Below, in pieces: positions 50,136 through 60,869 of a DNA stretch of 64,000 nt (position 1 is its first letter; every line of letters begins with the position of its first letter). The notes beneath the pieces were generated by a model that saw nothing but the letters and a program-made list of their open reading frames with translations, searched no databases and was not told where the DNA came from. Source of the DNA: Lelliottia sp. WAP21. GTDB taxonomy: Bacteria; Pseudomonadota; Gammaproteobacteria; Enterobacterales; Enterobacteriaceae. A program made the position numbers and the translations under genes. The stretch is taken from contig NZ_JAIWPG020000004.1 of the NCBI RefSeq assembly GCF_020532665.2, forward strand, positions 186,001-250,000, given 5' to 3'.

Positions 50136-51527
50136 ATGTTTATCCTCGAAACGCTGAACTTCGTTGTTGATATTTTAAAAGTACCGTCAGTATTAGTCGG
50201 TCTGATTGCGCTAATTGGACTGGTTGCGCAGAAAAAACCGTTTTCTGATGTCGTGAAAGGCACCATAAAAACAATTCTGGGATTTATCGTCCTGGGGGGC
50301 GGTGCGACGGTGCTGGTGGGTTCGCTCAATCCACTGGGCGGTATGTTTGAACACGCCTTTAATATTCAGGGGATTATTCCTAATAATGAGGCGGTGGTTT
50401 CAATTGCGCTGGAAAAATATGGTGCTTCGACGGCCTTAATTATGGCCTTCGGTATGGTGGCTAATATTATTGTTGCCCGCTTTACGCGCTTGAAATACAT
50501 CTTCCTGACGGGCCATCACACCTTTTACATGGCGTGCATGATTGGCGTCATCCTGACGGTGGCGGGTTTTGAAGGGGTAGGTCTGGTCTTTACCGGTTCG
50601 CTGATACTGGGTCTGGTGATGGCGTTCTTCCCGGCCCTGGCGCAGCGCTATATGAAGCGCATTACGGGCACCGATGATATCGCGTTCGGTCACTTCGGTA
50701 CCCTTGGCTATGTGCTCTCTGGCTGGATCGGCAGCAAATGCGGAAAAGGCTCGCGCTCAACGGAAGAGATGAACCTGCCGAAAAACCTCAGCTTCCTGCG
50801 AGACAGTTCCATTTCCATTTCGCTGACCATGATGATTATTTATTTGATTATGGCGGTGAGCGCGGGGCGTGAGTATGTCGAAGCAACCTTCAGCGGTGGG
50901 CAGAACTACCTGGTGTACGCCATCATCATGGCCATCACCTTCGCCGCCGGGGTATTTATCATCCTACAGGGTGTGCGCCTGATACTGGCCGAAATCGTGC
51001 CTGCCTTTACCGGCTTTTCCGAAAAGCTGGTCCCGAATGCACGTCCTGCGCTGGACTGTCCGGTGGTTTATCCCTATGCACCCAATGCCGTGCTGATTGG
51101 TTTCTTGTTCAGCTTTCTGGGAGGCCTGGTGGGGCTGTTCATTTGTGGCCAGTTCAGCTGGGTGCTGATACTGCCGGGCGTAGTGCCACACTTCTTCACC
51201 GGCGCGACTGCGGGCGTCTTTGGTAATGCCACCGGTGGGCGTCGTGGCGCCATGCTTGGGGCCTTTGCGAATGGCCTGCTGATTACCTTCCTGCCTGTGC
51301 TTCTGCTGCCGGTACTGGGGGCGATTGGTTTTGCTAACACCACCTTCTCCGATGCCGATTTCGGCGCCGTGGGAATCGTGTTGGGTAATCTGGCCCGCTT
51401 CCTGTCGCCGCTTGCCATCACCGGCCTTGTTGTGGCGCTGTTTGCCCTGCTGGTGGCCTATAACCTCTTCGCAAAAAACAAATCTGTGGCCGATAGCGCC
51501 CAGCCCAATACCGGAGCCAAACCATGA
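50136..51527 (+). CDS. PTS EIIC component, ascorbate (UlaA/SgaT) type permease
   Basis: 463-aa membrane transporter of the UlaA family (about 11 segments). FILETLNFVVDILKVPSVLVGLIALIGLVAQ starts the family core, and repeated GFxG/GNATGG-type re-entrant segments (TGATAGVFGNATGGRRGAM) are seen in the second half. ATG at 50136 is preferred over GTG at 50130 because GAGG lies 5 bases before it. The 4-bp overlap with the next gene (ATGA) shows translational coupling to transketolase. The transported sugar is unknown; ascorbate itself is unlikely since no UlaDEF genes are here. Confidence 0.92.
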   Translation: MFILETLNFVVDILKVPSVLVGLIALIGLVAQKKPFSDVVKGTIKTILGFIVLGGGATVLVGSLNPLGGMFEHAFNIQGIIPNNEAVVSIALEKYGASTALIMAFGMVANIIVARFTRLKYIFLTGHHTFYMACMIGVILTVAGFEGVGLVFTGSLILGLVMAFFPALAQRYMKRITGTDDIAFGHFGTLGYVLSGWIGSKCGKGSRSTEEMNLPKNLSFLRDSSISISLTMMIIYLIMAVSAGREYVEATFSGGQNYLVYAIIMAITFAAGVFIILQGVRLILAEIVPAFTGFSEKLVPNARPALDCPVVYPYAPNAVLIGFLFSFLGGLVGLFICGQFSWVLILPGVVPHFFTGATAGVFGNATGGRRGAMLGAFANGLLITFLPVLLLPVLGAIGFANTTFSDADFGAVGIVLGNLARFLSPLAITGLVVALFALLVAYNLFAKNKSVADSAQPNTGAKP

Positions 51528-52354
51528 ATGTGAAAGAAGTAACGCAGCTTGCGCGGCAGATTCGCCTCGAAACGCTTAAGGCATTGACGCAGCTTGGCTT
51601 CGGCCATTATGGCGGCAGCATGTCAGTGGTGGAGACGCTTGCCGTACTCTACGGTGCGGTGATGAAAATTGATCCCGCCGAACCGGACTGGCCGGAACGC
51701 GACTACTTTGTTCTGTCGAAAGGGCATGCAGGCCCGGCGCTCTACAGTACGCTCGCCATTAAGGGCTATTTTCCGGTAGAGGAGCTGAGCACGCTCAACC
51801 AGAACGGAACGCGTCTGCCCAGCCACCCGGACAGGCTTAAAACCCGCGGCGTGGATGCCACCACCGGTTCGTTGGGGCAAGGGATTTCCATTGCTGGCGG
51901 GATGGCTTTATCACACAAACTGGCGGGGCGACCGAATCGGGTCTTCTGCATCGTGGGTGACGGAGAGTTGAACGAAGGACAGTGCTGGGAGGCGTTCCAG
52001 TTTATTGCTCACCATCGGCTTAACAACCTTACGGTGTTTGTTGACTGGAACAAACAGCAGCTTGATGGCGAACTGGACGAGATTATCTGTGCGTTCGATC
52101 TGGAAGGGAAATTCCGCGCCTTTGGTTATGACGTCGTGACCATCAAAGGAGACGATATCCCTGCGCTGCTGGAGGTGGTGTCTCTGCCACAGGGGGCAGA
52201 GGATAGACCCCTGGTGGTCATCCTTGACAGCATTAAAGGTCAGGGCGTGCCGTATCTGGAGCAGTTAGGTAATTCACACCACCTGCGGCTGACAGCAGAG
52301 AGTCAAGCGGCGCTGAACGAGACGATTCGCCAACTGGAGGTTTCACATGATTAA
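51524..52354 (+). CDS. Transketolase, N-terminal half (split enzyme, ThDP-binding subunit)
   Basis: 276-aa protein corresponding to the first ThDP domain of transketolase. The histidine-containing KGHAGPALYSTL (near 65), TGSLGQGISIAGGMA, and the ThDP/metal motif GDGELNEGQCWEAFQF ending in N (FVDWNKQQLDG) are all intact. Both halves together would make a full-length-like enzyme lacking only the C-terminal domain partly. It starts inside the EIIC stop (ATGA) and overlaps its partner by 8 bp. Confidence 0.93.
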   Translation: MNVKEVTQLARQIRLETLKALTQLGFGHYGGSMSVVETLAVLYGAVMKIDPAEPDWPERDYFVLSKGHAGPALYSTLAIKGYFPVEELSTLNQNGTRLPSHPDRLKTRGVDATTGSLGQGISIAGGMALSHKLAGRPNRVFCIVGDGELNEGQCWEAFQFIAHHRLNNLTVFVDWNKQQLDGELDEIICAFDLEGKFRAFGYDVVTIKGDDIPALLEVVSLPQGAEDRPLVVILDSIKGQGVPYLEQLGNSHHLRLTAESQAALNETIRQLEVSHD

Positions 52355-53300
52355 GGTTGCCCCGGCAGGACAAAAAGATGCCGTCGAAATGCGTAAGGTT
52401 TATGCGGGCTTTGTCGCAAAGCAGATAGAAGCCGGGAGTGAGATTATCGCCCTGGAAGCCGATCTGATGAGTTCAATGGCAATGGATGGTGTAGCGCGGG
52501 ATTATCCTCAGCATGTGATTAACTGCGGCATCATGGAGGCCAACGTGATTGGCACCGCCGCAGGGCTGTCGCTCACCGGACGTAAACCCTTTGTTCATAC
52601 CTTTACGGCCTTCGCCAGCCGCCGCTGTTTTGACCAGCTGTTTATGTCACTGGATTACCAGCGAAACAACGTAAAAGTCATTGCGTCGGATGCGGGCGTC
52701 ACGGCCTGCCATAACGGTGGGACGCATATGTCGTTTGAGGATATGGGCATCGTGCGGGGGCTGGCGCACTCCGTGGTGCTGGAAGTGACGGATGCCGTCA
52801 TGTTTGAGGATGTCCTGCGTCAGTTGATCGATCTTGATGGTTTTTACTGGGTGCGCACTATTCGTAAGCAGGCGCCGAGCGTCTATGCGCCGGGTTCGAA
52901 TTTTACCATTGGCAAGGGCAACGTACTGCGTGAAGGACATGACATCACCCTGATTGCCAACGGTATTATGGTCGCAGAAGCACTCGAAGCGGCACGTCAG
53001 CTTGAACAGGAAGGCGTCAGCGCGGCGGTGATTGATATGTTCACCCTGAAACCGATAGATCGGATGTTGGTAAAAAATTACGCTGAAAAAACCGGGCGTA
53101 TCGTGACCTGCGAAAACCACAGTATTCATAACGGACTGGGATCGGCAGTGGCGGAAGTGCTGGTGGAGACCTGCCCGGTGCCGATGCGGCGAATTGGGGT
53201 GAAGGAGCGTTACGGTCAGGTAGGTACGCAGGACTTTTTGCAAAAGGAGTATGGCCTGACGGCGCATGACATTGTTTCGGCGGCGCGAGAGCTGCTGTAA
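52347..53300 (+). CDS. Transketolase, C-terminal half (split enzyme, pyrimidine-binding and C-terminal domains)
   Basis: 317-aa protein with the pyrimidine-binding domain (about 15-180) and the transketolase C-terminal domain (about 190-310). The catalytic glutamate is in NCGIMEANVIGTAAGLS (near 68) and FTAFASRRCFDQ follows. Most like the split transketolases found in several sugar clusters, including the apulose 4-phosphate transketolase AptAB. With its partner it would transfer a two-carbon unit from a ketose phosphate to an aldose. A terminator follows. Confidence 0.93.
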   Translation: MIKVAPAGQKDAVEMRKVYAGFVAKQIEAGSEIIALEADLMSSMAMDGVARDYPQHVINCGIMEANVIGTAAGLSLTGRKPFVHTFTAFASRRCFDQLFMSLDYQRNNVKVIASDAGVTACHNGGTHMSFEDMGIVRGLAHSVVLEVTDAVMFEDVLRQLIDLDGFYWVRTIRKQAPSVYAPGSNFTIGKGNVLREGHDITLIANGIMVAEALEAARQLEQEGVSAAVIDMFTLKPIDRMLVKNYAEKTGRIVTCENHSIHNGLGSAVAEVLVETCPVPMRRIGVKERYGQVGTQDFLQKEYGLTAHDIVSAARELL

Positions 53301-53303
53301 ATA

Positions 53304-53331
53304 AAAAAGGCGACCCAGTGGTCGCCTTTTT
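53304..53331 (+). terminator. Terminator of the PTS-transketolase operon
   Basis: AAAAAGGCGACC and GGTCGCCTTTTT around loop CAGT, a classical rho-independent terminator just past the transketolase stop codon. Confidence 0.9.
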
Positions 53332-53334
53332 GTT

Positions 53335-53402
53335 GTCCGATGACGCTTGCGCTGACCGGACCTGAGGTCCTGTAGGCCGGATAAGCGAAGCGCCATCCGG
53401 CA
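53335..53402. repeat. REP/BIME-like repeat between the operon and pta
   Basis: Contains GTAGGCCGGATAAGCGAAGC followed by GCCATCCGGCA (53372-53402), the typical enterobacterial REP core, preceded by a degenerate inverted copy (GTCCGATGACGCTTGCGCTG, 53335). The pair lies between convergent genes, the usual place for such elements. Confidence 0.85.
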
Positions 53403-53413
53403 AGACCTGATAA

Positions 53414-55555
53414 TTACTCTTGCTGGGATGACTGAATCGCGGTCAATGCGATGGTGTAGACGATATCGTCTACCAGCGCACCACGAGACAGGTCATTCAC
53501 CGGCTTGCGCATACCTTGCAGCATTGGCCCGATGGAGATCAGGTCGGCAGAACGCTGTACCGCTTTGTAGGTGGTGTTACCTGTGTTCAGATCCGGGAAG
53601 ATGAACACGGTCGCACGACCCGCAACCGGGGAGTTCGGTGCCTTGGATTTCGCCACGTCAGCCATAACTGCGGCATCGTACTGCAGTGGGCCGTCGATCA
53701 TCAGATCAGGACGTTTTTCCTGCGCCAGACGGGTCGCTTCGCGGACTTTCTCTACATCGCTACCTGCGCCGGAGTTACCGGTGGAGTAGGAGAGCATCGC
53801 CACGCGCGGTTCGATACCGAAGGCAATCGCGGAATCCGCAGACTGAATAGCGATTTCTGCCAGCTGTTCTGCAGTTGGATCCGGGTTAATCGCACAGTCG
53901 CCGTAAACATAAACCTGTTCAGGCAGCAGCATGAAGAACACAGAAGAAACCAGAGAACTGCCTGGCGCCGTTTTGATCAGCTGCAGCGGTGGACGGATGG
54001 TGTTCGCGGTGGTGTGAACCGCACCGGAAACCAGACCGTCTACTTCGTCCTGTTCCAGCATCAGCGTACCCAGCACCACGTTGTCTTCAAGCTGCTCACG
54101 GGCAACGGCTTCGGTCATGCCTTTGCTCTTACGCAGCTCAACCAGACGGGCAACATAGCTTTCGCGAACCACTTCAGGGTCAACGATCTCGATGCCAGCG
54201 CCAAGCTCAACGCCCTGAGACGCGGCAACGCGGGTGATCTCATCCGGGTTACCCAGCAGCACACAGGTCGCGATGCCGCGCTCTGCACAGATAGCGGCTG
54301 CTTTAACGGTACGTGGTTCGTCGCCTTCTGGCAGAACAACGCGTTTGCCTGCTTTACGCGCCAGCTCGGTCAGCTGGTAGCGGAAGGCTGGCGGTGACAG
54401 ACGACGGCTGCGCTCGGAGGTTGCCGTCAGGGATTCGATCCAGTCTGCGTTGATATAACCCGCAACGTATTCCTGAACTTTCTCAATACGCTCATGGTCA
54501 TCAACCGGCACTTCCAGGTTGAAGCTCTGCAGGCTCAGAGACGTCTGCCAGGTGTTGGTGTTAACCATAAAGACCGGCAGGCCAGTGGCGAACGCACGTT
54601 CGCACAGTTTGCTGACGCGTGGGTCCATTTCGTAAGCACCGGTCAGCAGGATCGCACCGATTTCAACGCCGTTCATCGCCGCCAGGCAGGCTGCAACCAG
54701 CACGTCAGGGCGGTCAGCGGAGGTCACCAGCAGGGAACCTGCACGGAAATGCTCCAGCATGTGTGGAATACTGCGCGCACAGAAGGTGACGGATTTAACG
54801 CGGCGGGTGTTGATATCGCCTTCGTTAACCACGGTCGCGTTCAGGTGACGGGCCATATCGATTGCACGGGTGGCAATCAGATCGAAGCTCCACGGCACTG
54901 CGCCCAGGATAGGTAACGGGCTGGTTTCGCTCAGCAGTGCCGGATCCACTTTGACCACTTTCGCTTTGGAAGAGTCGTCGAAGATTTCAGACAGGTCAGG
55001 GCGGGTACGACCTTGTTCATCAACCGGGGCATTCAGTTTGTTGACAATCACACCGGTGATGTTGGCATTTTTCGCGCCGCCGAAGCTGCTACGGGTCAGT
55101 TCGATACGCTCTTTCAGCTGTTCCTGGGTATCGGTACCCTGGGACATCACGAACACGATTTCTGCGTTCAGCGTTTTGGCAATCTCGTAGTTCAGAGACT
55201 GAGCAAACTGGTGTTTACGGGTAGGAACCAGGCCTTCAACCAGCACCACTTCAGCGTCTTGCGTGTTGGCGTGGTAGTTGGCAATGATCTCTTCCATCAG
55301 CACATCATTCTGATTGCTGGAAAGAAGAGACTCAACGTGGCTCATCTTCAGCGGTTCAGCCGCAGGCAGATTGGAATTTTTACGCACAATGGCGGTGGTC
55401 TGGTCAGGCGCATCGCCACCAGCACGCGGTTGCGCGATAGGCTTGAAGACGCTCAGACGAACGCCTTTACGTTCCATAGCACGGATAACGCCCAGGCTGA
55501 CGCTGGTCAGACCGACGCTGGTTCCGGTAGGGATCAGCATAATAGTACGGGACAC
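53414..55555 (-). CDS. pta: Pta, phosphate acetyltransferase
   Basis: Converts acetyl-CoA and phosphate to acetyl phosphate. The 713-aa protein (E. coli 714) has an N-terminal BioD/CobB-like P-loop domain ([19 protein letters not shown]), a DRTGG domain near 225-335, and the C-terminal PTA_PTB catalytic domain (about 390-708). Codon use is strongly biased, which opens a long antisense frame. It lies 75 bp after ackA on the same strand, one operon. Confidence 0.97.
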   Translation of the reverse strand: MSRTIMLIPTGTSVGLTSVSLGVIRAMERKGVRLSVFKPIAQPRAGGDAPDQTTAIVRKNSNLPAAEPLKMSHVESLLSSNQNDVLMEEIIANYHANTQDAEVVLVEGLVPTRKHQFAQSLNYEIAKTLNAEIVFVMSQGTDTQEQLKERIELTRSSFGGAKNANITGVIVNKLNAPVDEQGRTRPDLSEIFDDSSKAKVVKVDPALLSETSPLPILGAVPWSFDLIATRAIDMARHLNATVVNEGDINTRRVKSVTFCARSIPHMLEHFRAGSLLVTSADRPDVLVAACLAAMNGVEIGAILLTGAYEMDPRVSKLCERAFATGLPVFMVNTNTWQTSLSLQSFNLEVPVDDHERIEKVQEYVAGYINADWIESLTATSERSRRLSPPAFRYQLTELARKAGKRVVLPEGDEPRTVKAAAICAERGIATCVLLGNPDEITRVAASQGVELGAGIEIVDPEVVRESYVARLVELRKSKGMTEAVAREQLEDNVVLGTLMLEQDEVDGLVSGAVHTTANTIRPPLQLIKTAPGSSLVSSVFFMLLPEQVYVYGDCAINPDPTAEQLAEIAIQSADSAIAFGIEPRVAMLSYSTGNSGAGSDVEKVREATRLAQEKRPDLMIDGPLQYDAAVMADVAKSKAPNSPVAGRATVFIFPDLNTGNTTYKAVQRSADLISIGPMLQGMRKPVNDLSRGALVDDIVYTIALTAIQSSQQE

Positions 55556-55598
55556 GGTTTATCCTCTTTCGTTACCGCCAGATTTAGCGGGAGACAAA

Positions 55599-55626
55599 AC
55601 AGCACCGCCAGCAGGGCTGGCGGTGT
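55599..55626. other. Inverted repeat between ackA and pta
   Basis: CACCGCCAGC and GCTGGCGGTG pair around AGG inside the 75-bp ackA-pta gap. No T tract. It may modulate the ratio of the two proteins by attenuation or mRNA processing. Confidence 0.5.
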
Positions 55627-55630
55627 GGAA

Positions 55631-56833
55631 TCAGGCAGTCAGACGGTTCGCGTCTTGCGCGATGACCAGCTCTTCGTTCGTTGGAATAACGATAGCCGGA
55701 CGAGTGCCTTCTTTGTTGATGAAGCCAGACTTGCCGAAGCGGGCAGCCAGGTTACGCTCGTGATCAACTTCGAAGCCCAGAACGCCCAGTTTAGCCAGGG
55801 ACAGCTCACGAACCATTGCTGCGTTCTCACCGATACCGCCGGTGAAGATAACCGCATCCAGACGACCGTCCATCAGTGCAGTGTAAGAACCGATGTACTT
55901 CGCCAGACGGTGGCAGTAAACGTCCATTGCACGTTTCGCGTCTTCTTTATCTGCGTAGTTGTCTTCAACATAACGGCAGTCGCTGGTGACCTGGGTCAGA
56001 CCCAGCAGGCCAGACTCTTTGGTCAGCATTTTGTTGATGTCATCAACGCTCATGCCCATGGTGTCGTGCAGGTGGAAGATAATCGCCGGATCGATGTCAC
56101 CGGAACGCGTACCCATCACCAGACCTTCCAGTGGGGTCAGACCCATGGAGGTATCAACACACTTACCGTTACGGATAGCAGAAACAGAACCACCATTGCC
56201 CAGGTGGCAGGTGATGATGTTGACTTCTTCAACCGGCTTATTCAGGACTTTTGCTGCTTCCTGAGTCACATAGTAGTGGCTGGTGCCGTGTGCGCCATAG
56301 CGACGTACGCCATGTTCTTTGTAAAGGTTATACGGCAGGGCATAGAGGTAAGACTCTTCCGGCATAGTCTGATGGAACGCAGTATCGAACACAGCCACGT
56401 TTTTGTCTTTCAGATGCGGGAAGGATTTCAGCGCTTCGTAGATACCGATCAGGTGAGCCGGGTTGTGCAGCGGTGCAAACGGTGCCGCATCTTTAATACC
56501 CTGAATCACCGTCTCATCAATGATCACAGATTTGGTGTATTTTTCGCCGCCGTGGACGATACGATGACCAATTGAGGTCAGCTGAGCAGACAGTTCTGGT
56601 TTTTGTGCCAGAATAGTGTTAACGATAAAGTTCAGCGCTTCACTGTGAGCGGCGCCTGCACCTAAAGCCGCTTCTTGTTTGCTGCCGTCCATTTTCCATT
56701 TGATACGTGCTTCTGGAAGATGGAAACATTCGGACAAACCAGAGAGGTATTCTTCACCGTTGATGGCATCGATGATGGCAAATTTAAGGGAAGAACTACC
56801 GCAGTTCAGAACCAGTACTAACTTACTCGACAT
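55631..56833 (-). CDS. ackA: AckA, acetate kinase
   Basis: Converts acetyl phosphate and ADP to acetate and ATP. The 400-aa protein starts [20 protein letters not shown] (family signature 1) and contains [16 protein letters not shown] (signature 2) and [15 protein letters not shown]. Upstream of pta in the acetate overflow pathway. Regulation is probably by FNR/ArcA in the upstream region, as in E. coli, but I saw no exact site. Confidence 0.98.
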   Translation of the reverse strand: MSSKLVLVLNCGSSSLKFAIIDAINGEEYLSGLSECFHLPEARIKWKMDGSKQEAALGAGAAHSEALNFIVNTILAQKPELSAQLTSIGHRIVHGGEKYTKSVIIDETVIQGIKDAAPFAPLHNPAHLIGIYEALKSFPHLKDKNVAVFDTAFHQTMPEESYLYALPYNLYKEHGVRRYGAHGTSHYYVTQEAAKVLNKPVEEVNIITCHLGNGGSVSAIRNGKCVDTSMGLTPLEGLVMGTRSGDIDPAIIFHLHDTMGMSVDDINKMLTKESGLLGLTQVTSDCRYVEDNYADKEDAKRAMDVYCHRLAKYIGSYTALMDGRLDAVIFTGGIGENAAMVRELSLAKLGVLGFEVDHERNLAARFGKSGFINKEGTRPAIVIPTNEELVIAQDANRLTA

Positions 56834-57170
56834 GGAAGTACCTACTATTGATACGTGGCTAAAAAAACGTCAGTGAGTTAAACAGCGTAACGCAAGATGA
56901 CTCAGACATTTATGATTAACATCATGTCAGGCAAACTTTCTGACAGGATGAAAGAAATCTATCTAATTTTATGTCATTTTGAACAATTTTCAGACAATGA
57001 CATAATATGTGATAATTTGACGAGTTAACGATTCTCGTCTAAGGCCCTTTGAGGCTGGCACAGAATACCCGATACTGGGTGGCGATGACAAAATATTTTG
57101 AACGTTGTCATAGCCTGTTGTGGATTTGCACAAATATTTTAATTTTTATATGTGAAGTTGAGGTACAGCC
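56834..57170. promoter_or_regulatory. Divergent region ackA/yfbV
   Basis: 337 bp, AT-rich, holding the ackA promoter (leftward) and the yfbV promoter (rightward). I could not identify specific regulator sites with confidence. Confidence 0.35.
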
Positions 57171-57626
57171 ATGTCGACACCCGAAAACCCCTCCGTGAAC
57201 TTCCTGAGTTTGTTTCGTCGGGGACAGCATTATGCGAAGACGTGGCCGATGGAAAAACGCCTTGCGCCTGTGTTTGTCGAGAATCGTGTCATCCGCATGA
57301 CGCGCTATGCGATTCGTTTTATGCCGCCGATCGCGGTGTTCACCCTTTGCTGGCAGATAGCCTTAGGCGGCCAGCTGGGTCCGGCGGTCGCCACCGCGCT
57401 TTTCGCGCTTACGCTGCCCATGCAGGGACTATGGTGGTTGGGTAAACGTTCCGTCACGCCGTTACCACCGGGTATTTTAAGCTGGTTTTATGAAGTCCGC
57501 GGCAAACTCCAGGAAGCCGGGCAGGCGCTCGCACCTGTCGAAGGCAAGCCGGATTATCAGGCGCTGGCCGATACGCTTAAGCGGGCATTTAACCAACTTG
57601 ATAAAACATTCCTTGATGACTTGTGA
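57171..57626 (+). CDS. yfbV: YfbV, UPF0208 membrane protein
   Basis: 151-aa inner-membrane protein with two hydrophobic segments (about 47-65 and 72-95) and a helical C-terminal part. In E. coli YfbV insulates the Ter macrodomain together with MatP. The start follows GTTGAGGTACAGCC. Conserved position between ackA and yfbU. Confidence 0.94.
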   Translation: MSTPENPSVNFLSLFRRGQHYAKTWPMEKRLAPVFVENRVIRMTRYAIRFMPPIAVFTLCWQIALGGQLGPAVATALFALTLPMQGLWWLGKRSVTPLPPGILSWFYEVRGKLQEAGQALAPVEGKPDYQALADTLKRAFNQLDKTFLDDL

Positions 57627-57630
57627 TTGA

Positions 57631-58212
<582 letters not shown>

Positions 58213-58222
58213 GGAGGTGCGT

Positions 58223-58882
58223 GTGCAGTGTAAAGGTTTTCTGTTTGATCTGGACGGTACGCTGGTGGATTCGCTGCCGGTTGTTGAGCGTTCGTGGTGC
58301 CACTGGGCTGACCAACATGGCATCGACCATCAGGACGTACTGAATTTCATCCATGGCAAACAGGCCATTACCTCGCTACGCCATTTCATGGCGGGACGCA
58401 CAGAGGAAGAGATTCAGGCGGAATTTACCTGGCTTGAGCAAATCGAAGCCACCGACACGGAGGGCATTGTCGCCTTACCAGGTGCCCGCGAACTGCTTGA
58501 ACATTTAAATGAAGCGCAGATTCCCTGGGCTATTGTGACCTCCGGCTCCATTCCGGTTGCCCATGCCCGCCACAAGGCCGCCGGCCTGCCCATGCCGGAC
58601 GTGTTTATCACGGCTGAACGGGTCAAGCGCGGCAAGCCGGAACCGGATGCCTTTTTGCTGGGGGCGGAACTGTTAGGCCTGGCTCCGGCAGAATGTGTAG
58701 TGGTAGAAGACGCCGCCGCAGGCGTGCTTGCCGGGCTGAACGCTGGCAGTCATGTCATCGCGGTGAACGTACCTGCGGATTCGCCGCGTCTGTCAGAGGC
58801 GGATTTTGTCCTGACCTCGCTCACGGCGCTGGTGGTCACCCGAGGACCGGACGGGATTGTTAGTGTTTCCCAAAAAATGTAA
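58223..58882 (+). CDS. hxpA: HxpA (YfbT), HAD-superfamily sugar phosphatase
   Basis: HAD subfamily IA phosphatase acting on hexitol and sugar phosphates. Start is GTG at 58223 (QCKGFLFDLDGTLVDS) with GAGGAGG 5 bases upstream, giving 219 aa; an upstream ATG at 58205 overlaps yfbU but has no ribosome site. DLDGT (nucleophile D9, acid D11), VTSGS (motif II), KPEPDAFLLG (motif III) and VVEDAAAGV (motif IV) are all intact. Confidence 0.93.
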   Translation: MQCKGFLFDLDGTLVDSLPVVERSWCHWADQHGIDHQDVLNFIHGKQAITSLRHFMAGRTEEEIQAEFTWLEQIEATDTEGIVALPGARELLEHLNEAQIPWAIVTSGSIPVAHARHKAAGLPMPDVFITAERVKRGKPEPDAFLLGAELLGLAPAECVVVEDAAAGVLAGLNAGSHVIAVNVPADSPRLSEADFVLTSLTALVVTRGPDGIVSVSQKM

Positions 58883-58893
58883 TCACATGACAT

Positions 58894-58918
58894 AGCCCCA
58901 CATTGCTGGGGCTTTTTT
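58894..58918 (+). terminator. Rho-independent terminator of hxpA
   Basis: AGCCCCA and TGGGGCT form a 7-bp stem around CATTGC, followed by a run of Ts. Confidence 0.85.
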
Positions 58919-58958
58919 ATGGCAAAATTCTCCCCTTTCTTTCTGACAAGGATATGTT

Positions 58959-60791
58959 GTGAACGGTGAACTGATTTGGGTGCTTAGCCTCCTTGTAATC
59001 GCCATTCTTCTTTTTGCCACCGGCAAGGTACGCATGGATGCCGTTGCGTTGCTGGTTATTGTGGCTTTTGTCCTGAGCGGCACATTAACCCTTCCTGAAG
59101 CCTTTTCCGGTTTTAGCGATCCCAACGTTATTTTAATTGCCGCGCTCTTTATTATCGGTGACGGGCTGGTGCGAACTGGCGTGGCAACCGTGGTGGGCAC
59201 CTGGCTGGTGAAAGTCGCCGGCAGCAGCGAAACCAAAATGCTTGTCTATCTAATGCTGACGGTGGCCTGTCTGGGGGCATTTATGAGCTCGACGGGCGTG
59301 GTAGCCATCTTCATTCCCGTCGTGCTGAGCGTCTCAATGCGGATGCAAACCTCACCGTCACGCCTGATGATGCCGTTGAGCTTCGCCGGGCTCATCAGCG
59401 GGATGATGACCCTGGTGGCAACCCCGCCAAACCTGGTCGTTAACAGTGAGTTGCTGCGTGAAGGCTATGCGGGATTTAGCTTTTTCAGCGTCACGCCCAT
59501 CGGGCTGGTGGTGCTGGTTTTAGGCGTCCTTTATATGCTACTGACCCGTTTTGCGCTGAAAGGGGATTCGCAGCATAAAGGCGCTGAAGGCTGGAAACGT
59601 CGTACTTTCCGCGATCTGATTAAAGAGTACCGTCTGACCGGGCGGGCGCGTCGTCTGGCGATCCGTCCGGGTTCTCCCATGATTGGTCAGCGTCTGGACG
59701 ATCTGAAACTGCGTGAGCGTTACGGCGCTAACGTAATTGGCGTTGAGCGCTGGCGGCGTTTTCGACGCGTCATCGTCAACGTTAACGGCGTATCGGAATT
59801 TCGGGCGCGTGACGTTCTGCTGATTGATATGTCCACGGCGGATGTGGATTTACGGGAATTTTGCAGTGAACAACTGCTGGAGCCGATGGTGTTACGTGGA
59901 GAGTATTTCTCCGATCAGGCGCTTGATGTCGGGATGGCTGAAGTCTCGCTGATCCCGGAGTCGGAATTGCTCGGCAAAACGGTGCGTGAAATGAGTTTTC
60001 GTACCCGCTACGGCCTGAATGTGGTAGGGCTGAAGCGAGACGGGGTGGCAATGGAAGGCGCAGTGGTTGATGAACCGTTGCGGCTGGGGGATATTTTCCT
60101 GGTGGTCGGGAACTGGAAACTGATCAACCAGCTCGGCCAAAAAGGGCGTGATTTTGTCGTCCTTAATATGCCCGTCGAGGAGAGCGATGCCTCGCCTGCG
60201 CACAGCCAGGCACCCCATGCCATATTTTGTCTGGTGCTGATGGTGGCGTTGATGTTGACGGATGAAATCCCCAATCCGATCGCCGCGATCGTAGCCTGTC
60301 TCCTGATGGGGAAATTCCGCTGTATCGATGCAGAAAGCGCCTATAAGGCCATTCACTGGCCAAGCATTATTTTGATTGTCGGGATGATGCCCTTTGCGCT
60401 GGCGCTGCAAAAAACGGGCGGTGTGGATCTGGTGGTGAAAGGATTAATGGAGGTTGGCGGTGGATATGGGCCGTACATGATGCTGGTGTGCCTGTTTATC
60501 ATGTGTGCCTCGATAGGACTGTTTATTTCCAATACGGCAACGGCGGTACTGATGGCCCCCATTGCGCTGGCGATGGCAAAATCCATGGGCGTTTCACCTT
60601 ATCCGTTCGCGATGATGGTGGCGATGGCCGCTTCTGCGGCATTCATGACGCCGGTATCTTCTCCGGTCAACACGCTGGTCCTGGGGCCCGGAAATTATAA
60701 ATTCAGCGACTTCGTTAAGCTGGGCGTGCCGTTTACCCTCCTGGTGATGATTGTTTGCGTGGTGCTGATCCCGATGCTGTTCCCGTTCTGA
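58959..60791 (+). CDS. yfbS: YfbS, SLC13/DASS-type membrane transporter with TrkA-C domains
   Basis: 610-aa protein: an N-terminal set of membrane segments (1-190), two RCK-C/TrkA-C domains in the middle (about 210-380, with [21 protein letters not shown]), and a C-terminal membrane half. Signatures of the DASS family ([43 protein letters not shown]) are present. Such proteins carry dicarboxylates or sulfate; the substrate is not known. Start is GTG at 58959 with AAGGA 7 bases upstream. Confidence 0.95.
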   Translation: MNGELIWVLSLLVIAILLFATGKVRMDAVALLVIVAFVLSGTLTLPEAFSGFSDPNVILIAALFIIGDGLVRTGVATVVGTWLVKVAGSSETKMLVYLMLTVACLGAFMSSTGVVAIFIPVVLSVSMRMQTSPSRLMMPLSFAGLISGMMTLVATPPNLVVNSELLREGYAGFSFFSVTPIGLVVLVLGVLYMLLTRFALKGDSQHKGAEGWKRRTFRDLIKEYRLTGRARRLAIRPGSPMIGQRLDDLKLRERYGANVIGVERWRRFRRVIVNVNGVSEFRARDVLLIDMSTADVDLREFCSEQLLEPMVLRGEYFSDQALDVGMAEVSLIPESELLGKTVREMSFRTRYGLNVVGLKRDGVAMEGAVVDEPLRLGDIFLVVGNWKLINQLGQKGRDFVVLNMPVEESDASPAHSQAPHAIFCLVLMVALMLTDEIPNPIAAIVACLLMGKFRCIDAESAYKAIHWPSIILIVGMMPFALALQKTGGVDLVVKGLMEVGGGYGPYMMLVCLFIMCASIGLFISNTATAVLMAPIALAMAKSMGVSPYPFAMMVAMAASAAFMTPVSSPVNTLVLGPGNYKFSDFVKLGVPFTLLVMIVCVVLIPMLFPF

Positions 60792-60869
60792 CAGGGATCG
60801 TCTGACGAAGATATCTTACAGAGGTCATGCCCGGCAACCACAGCGCCGCCGGGCAAAGGGACGTAAATC

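Noticed and set aside
53516-54397. A 293-codon plus-strand frame inside pta
   Set aside because: Antisense shadow as above; high Gln/Arg/His content with no family likeness.
55013-56575. A 520-codon open frame on the plus strand across pta and ackA
   Set aside because: It is antisense to two highly expressed, codon-biased genes, whose bias leaves few stops in this frame. It lacks any known domain, membrane pattern or ribosome site.
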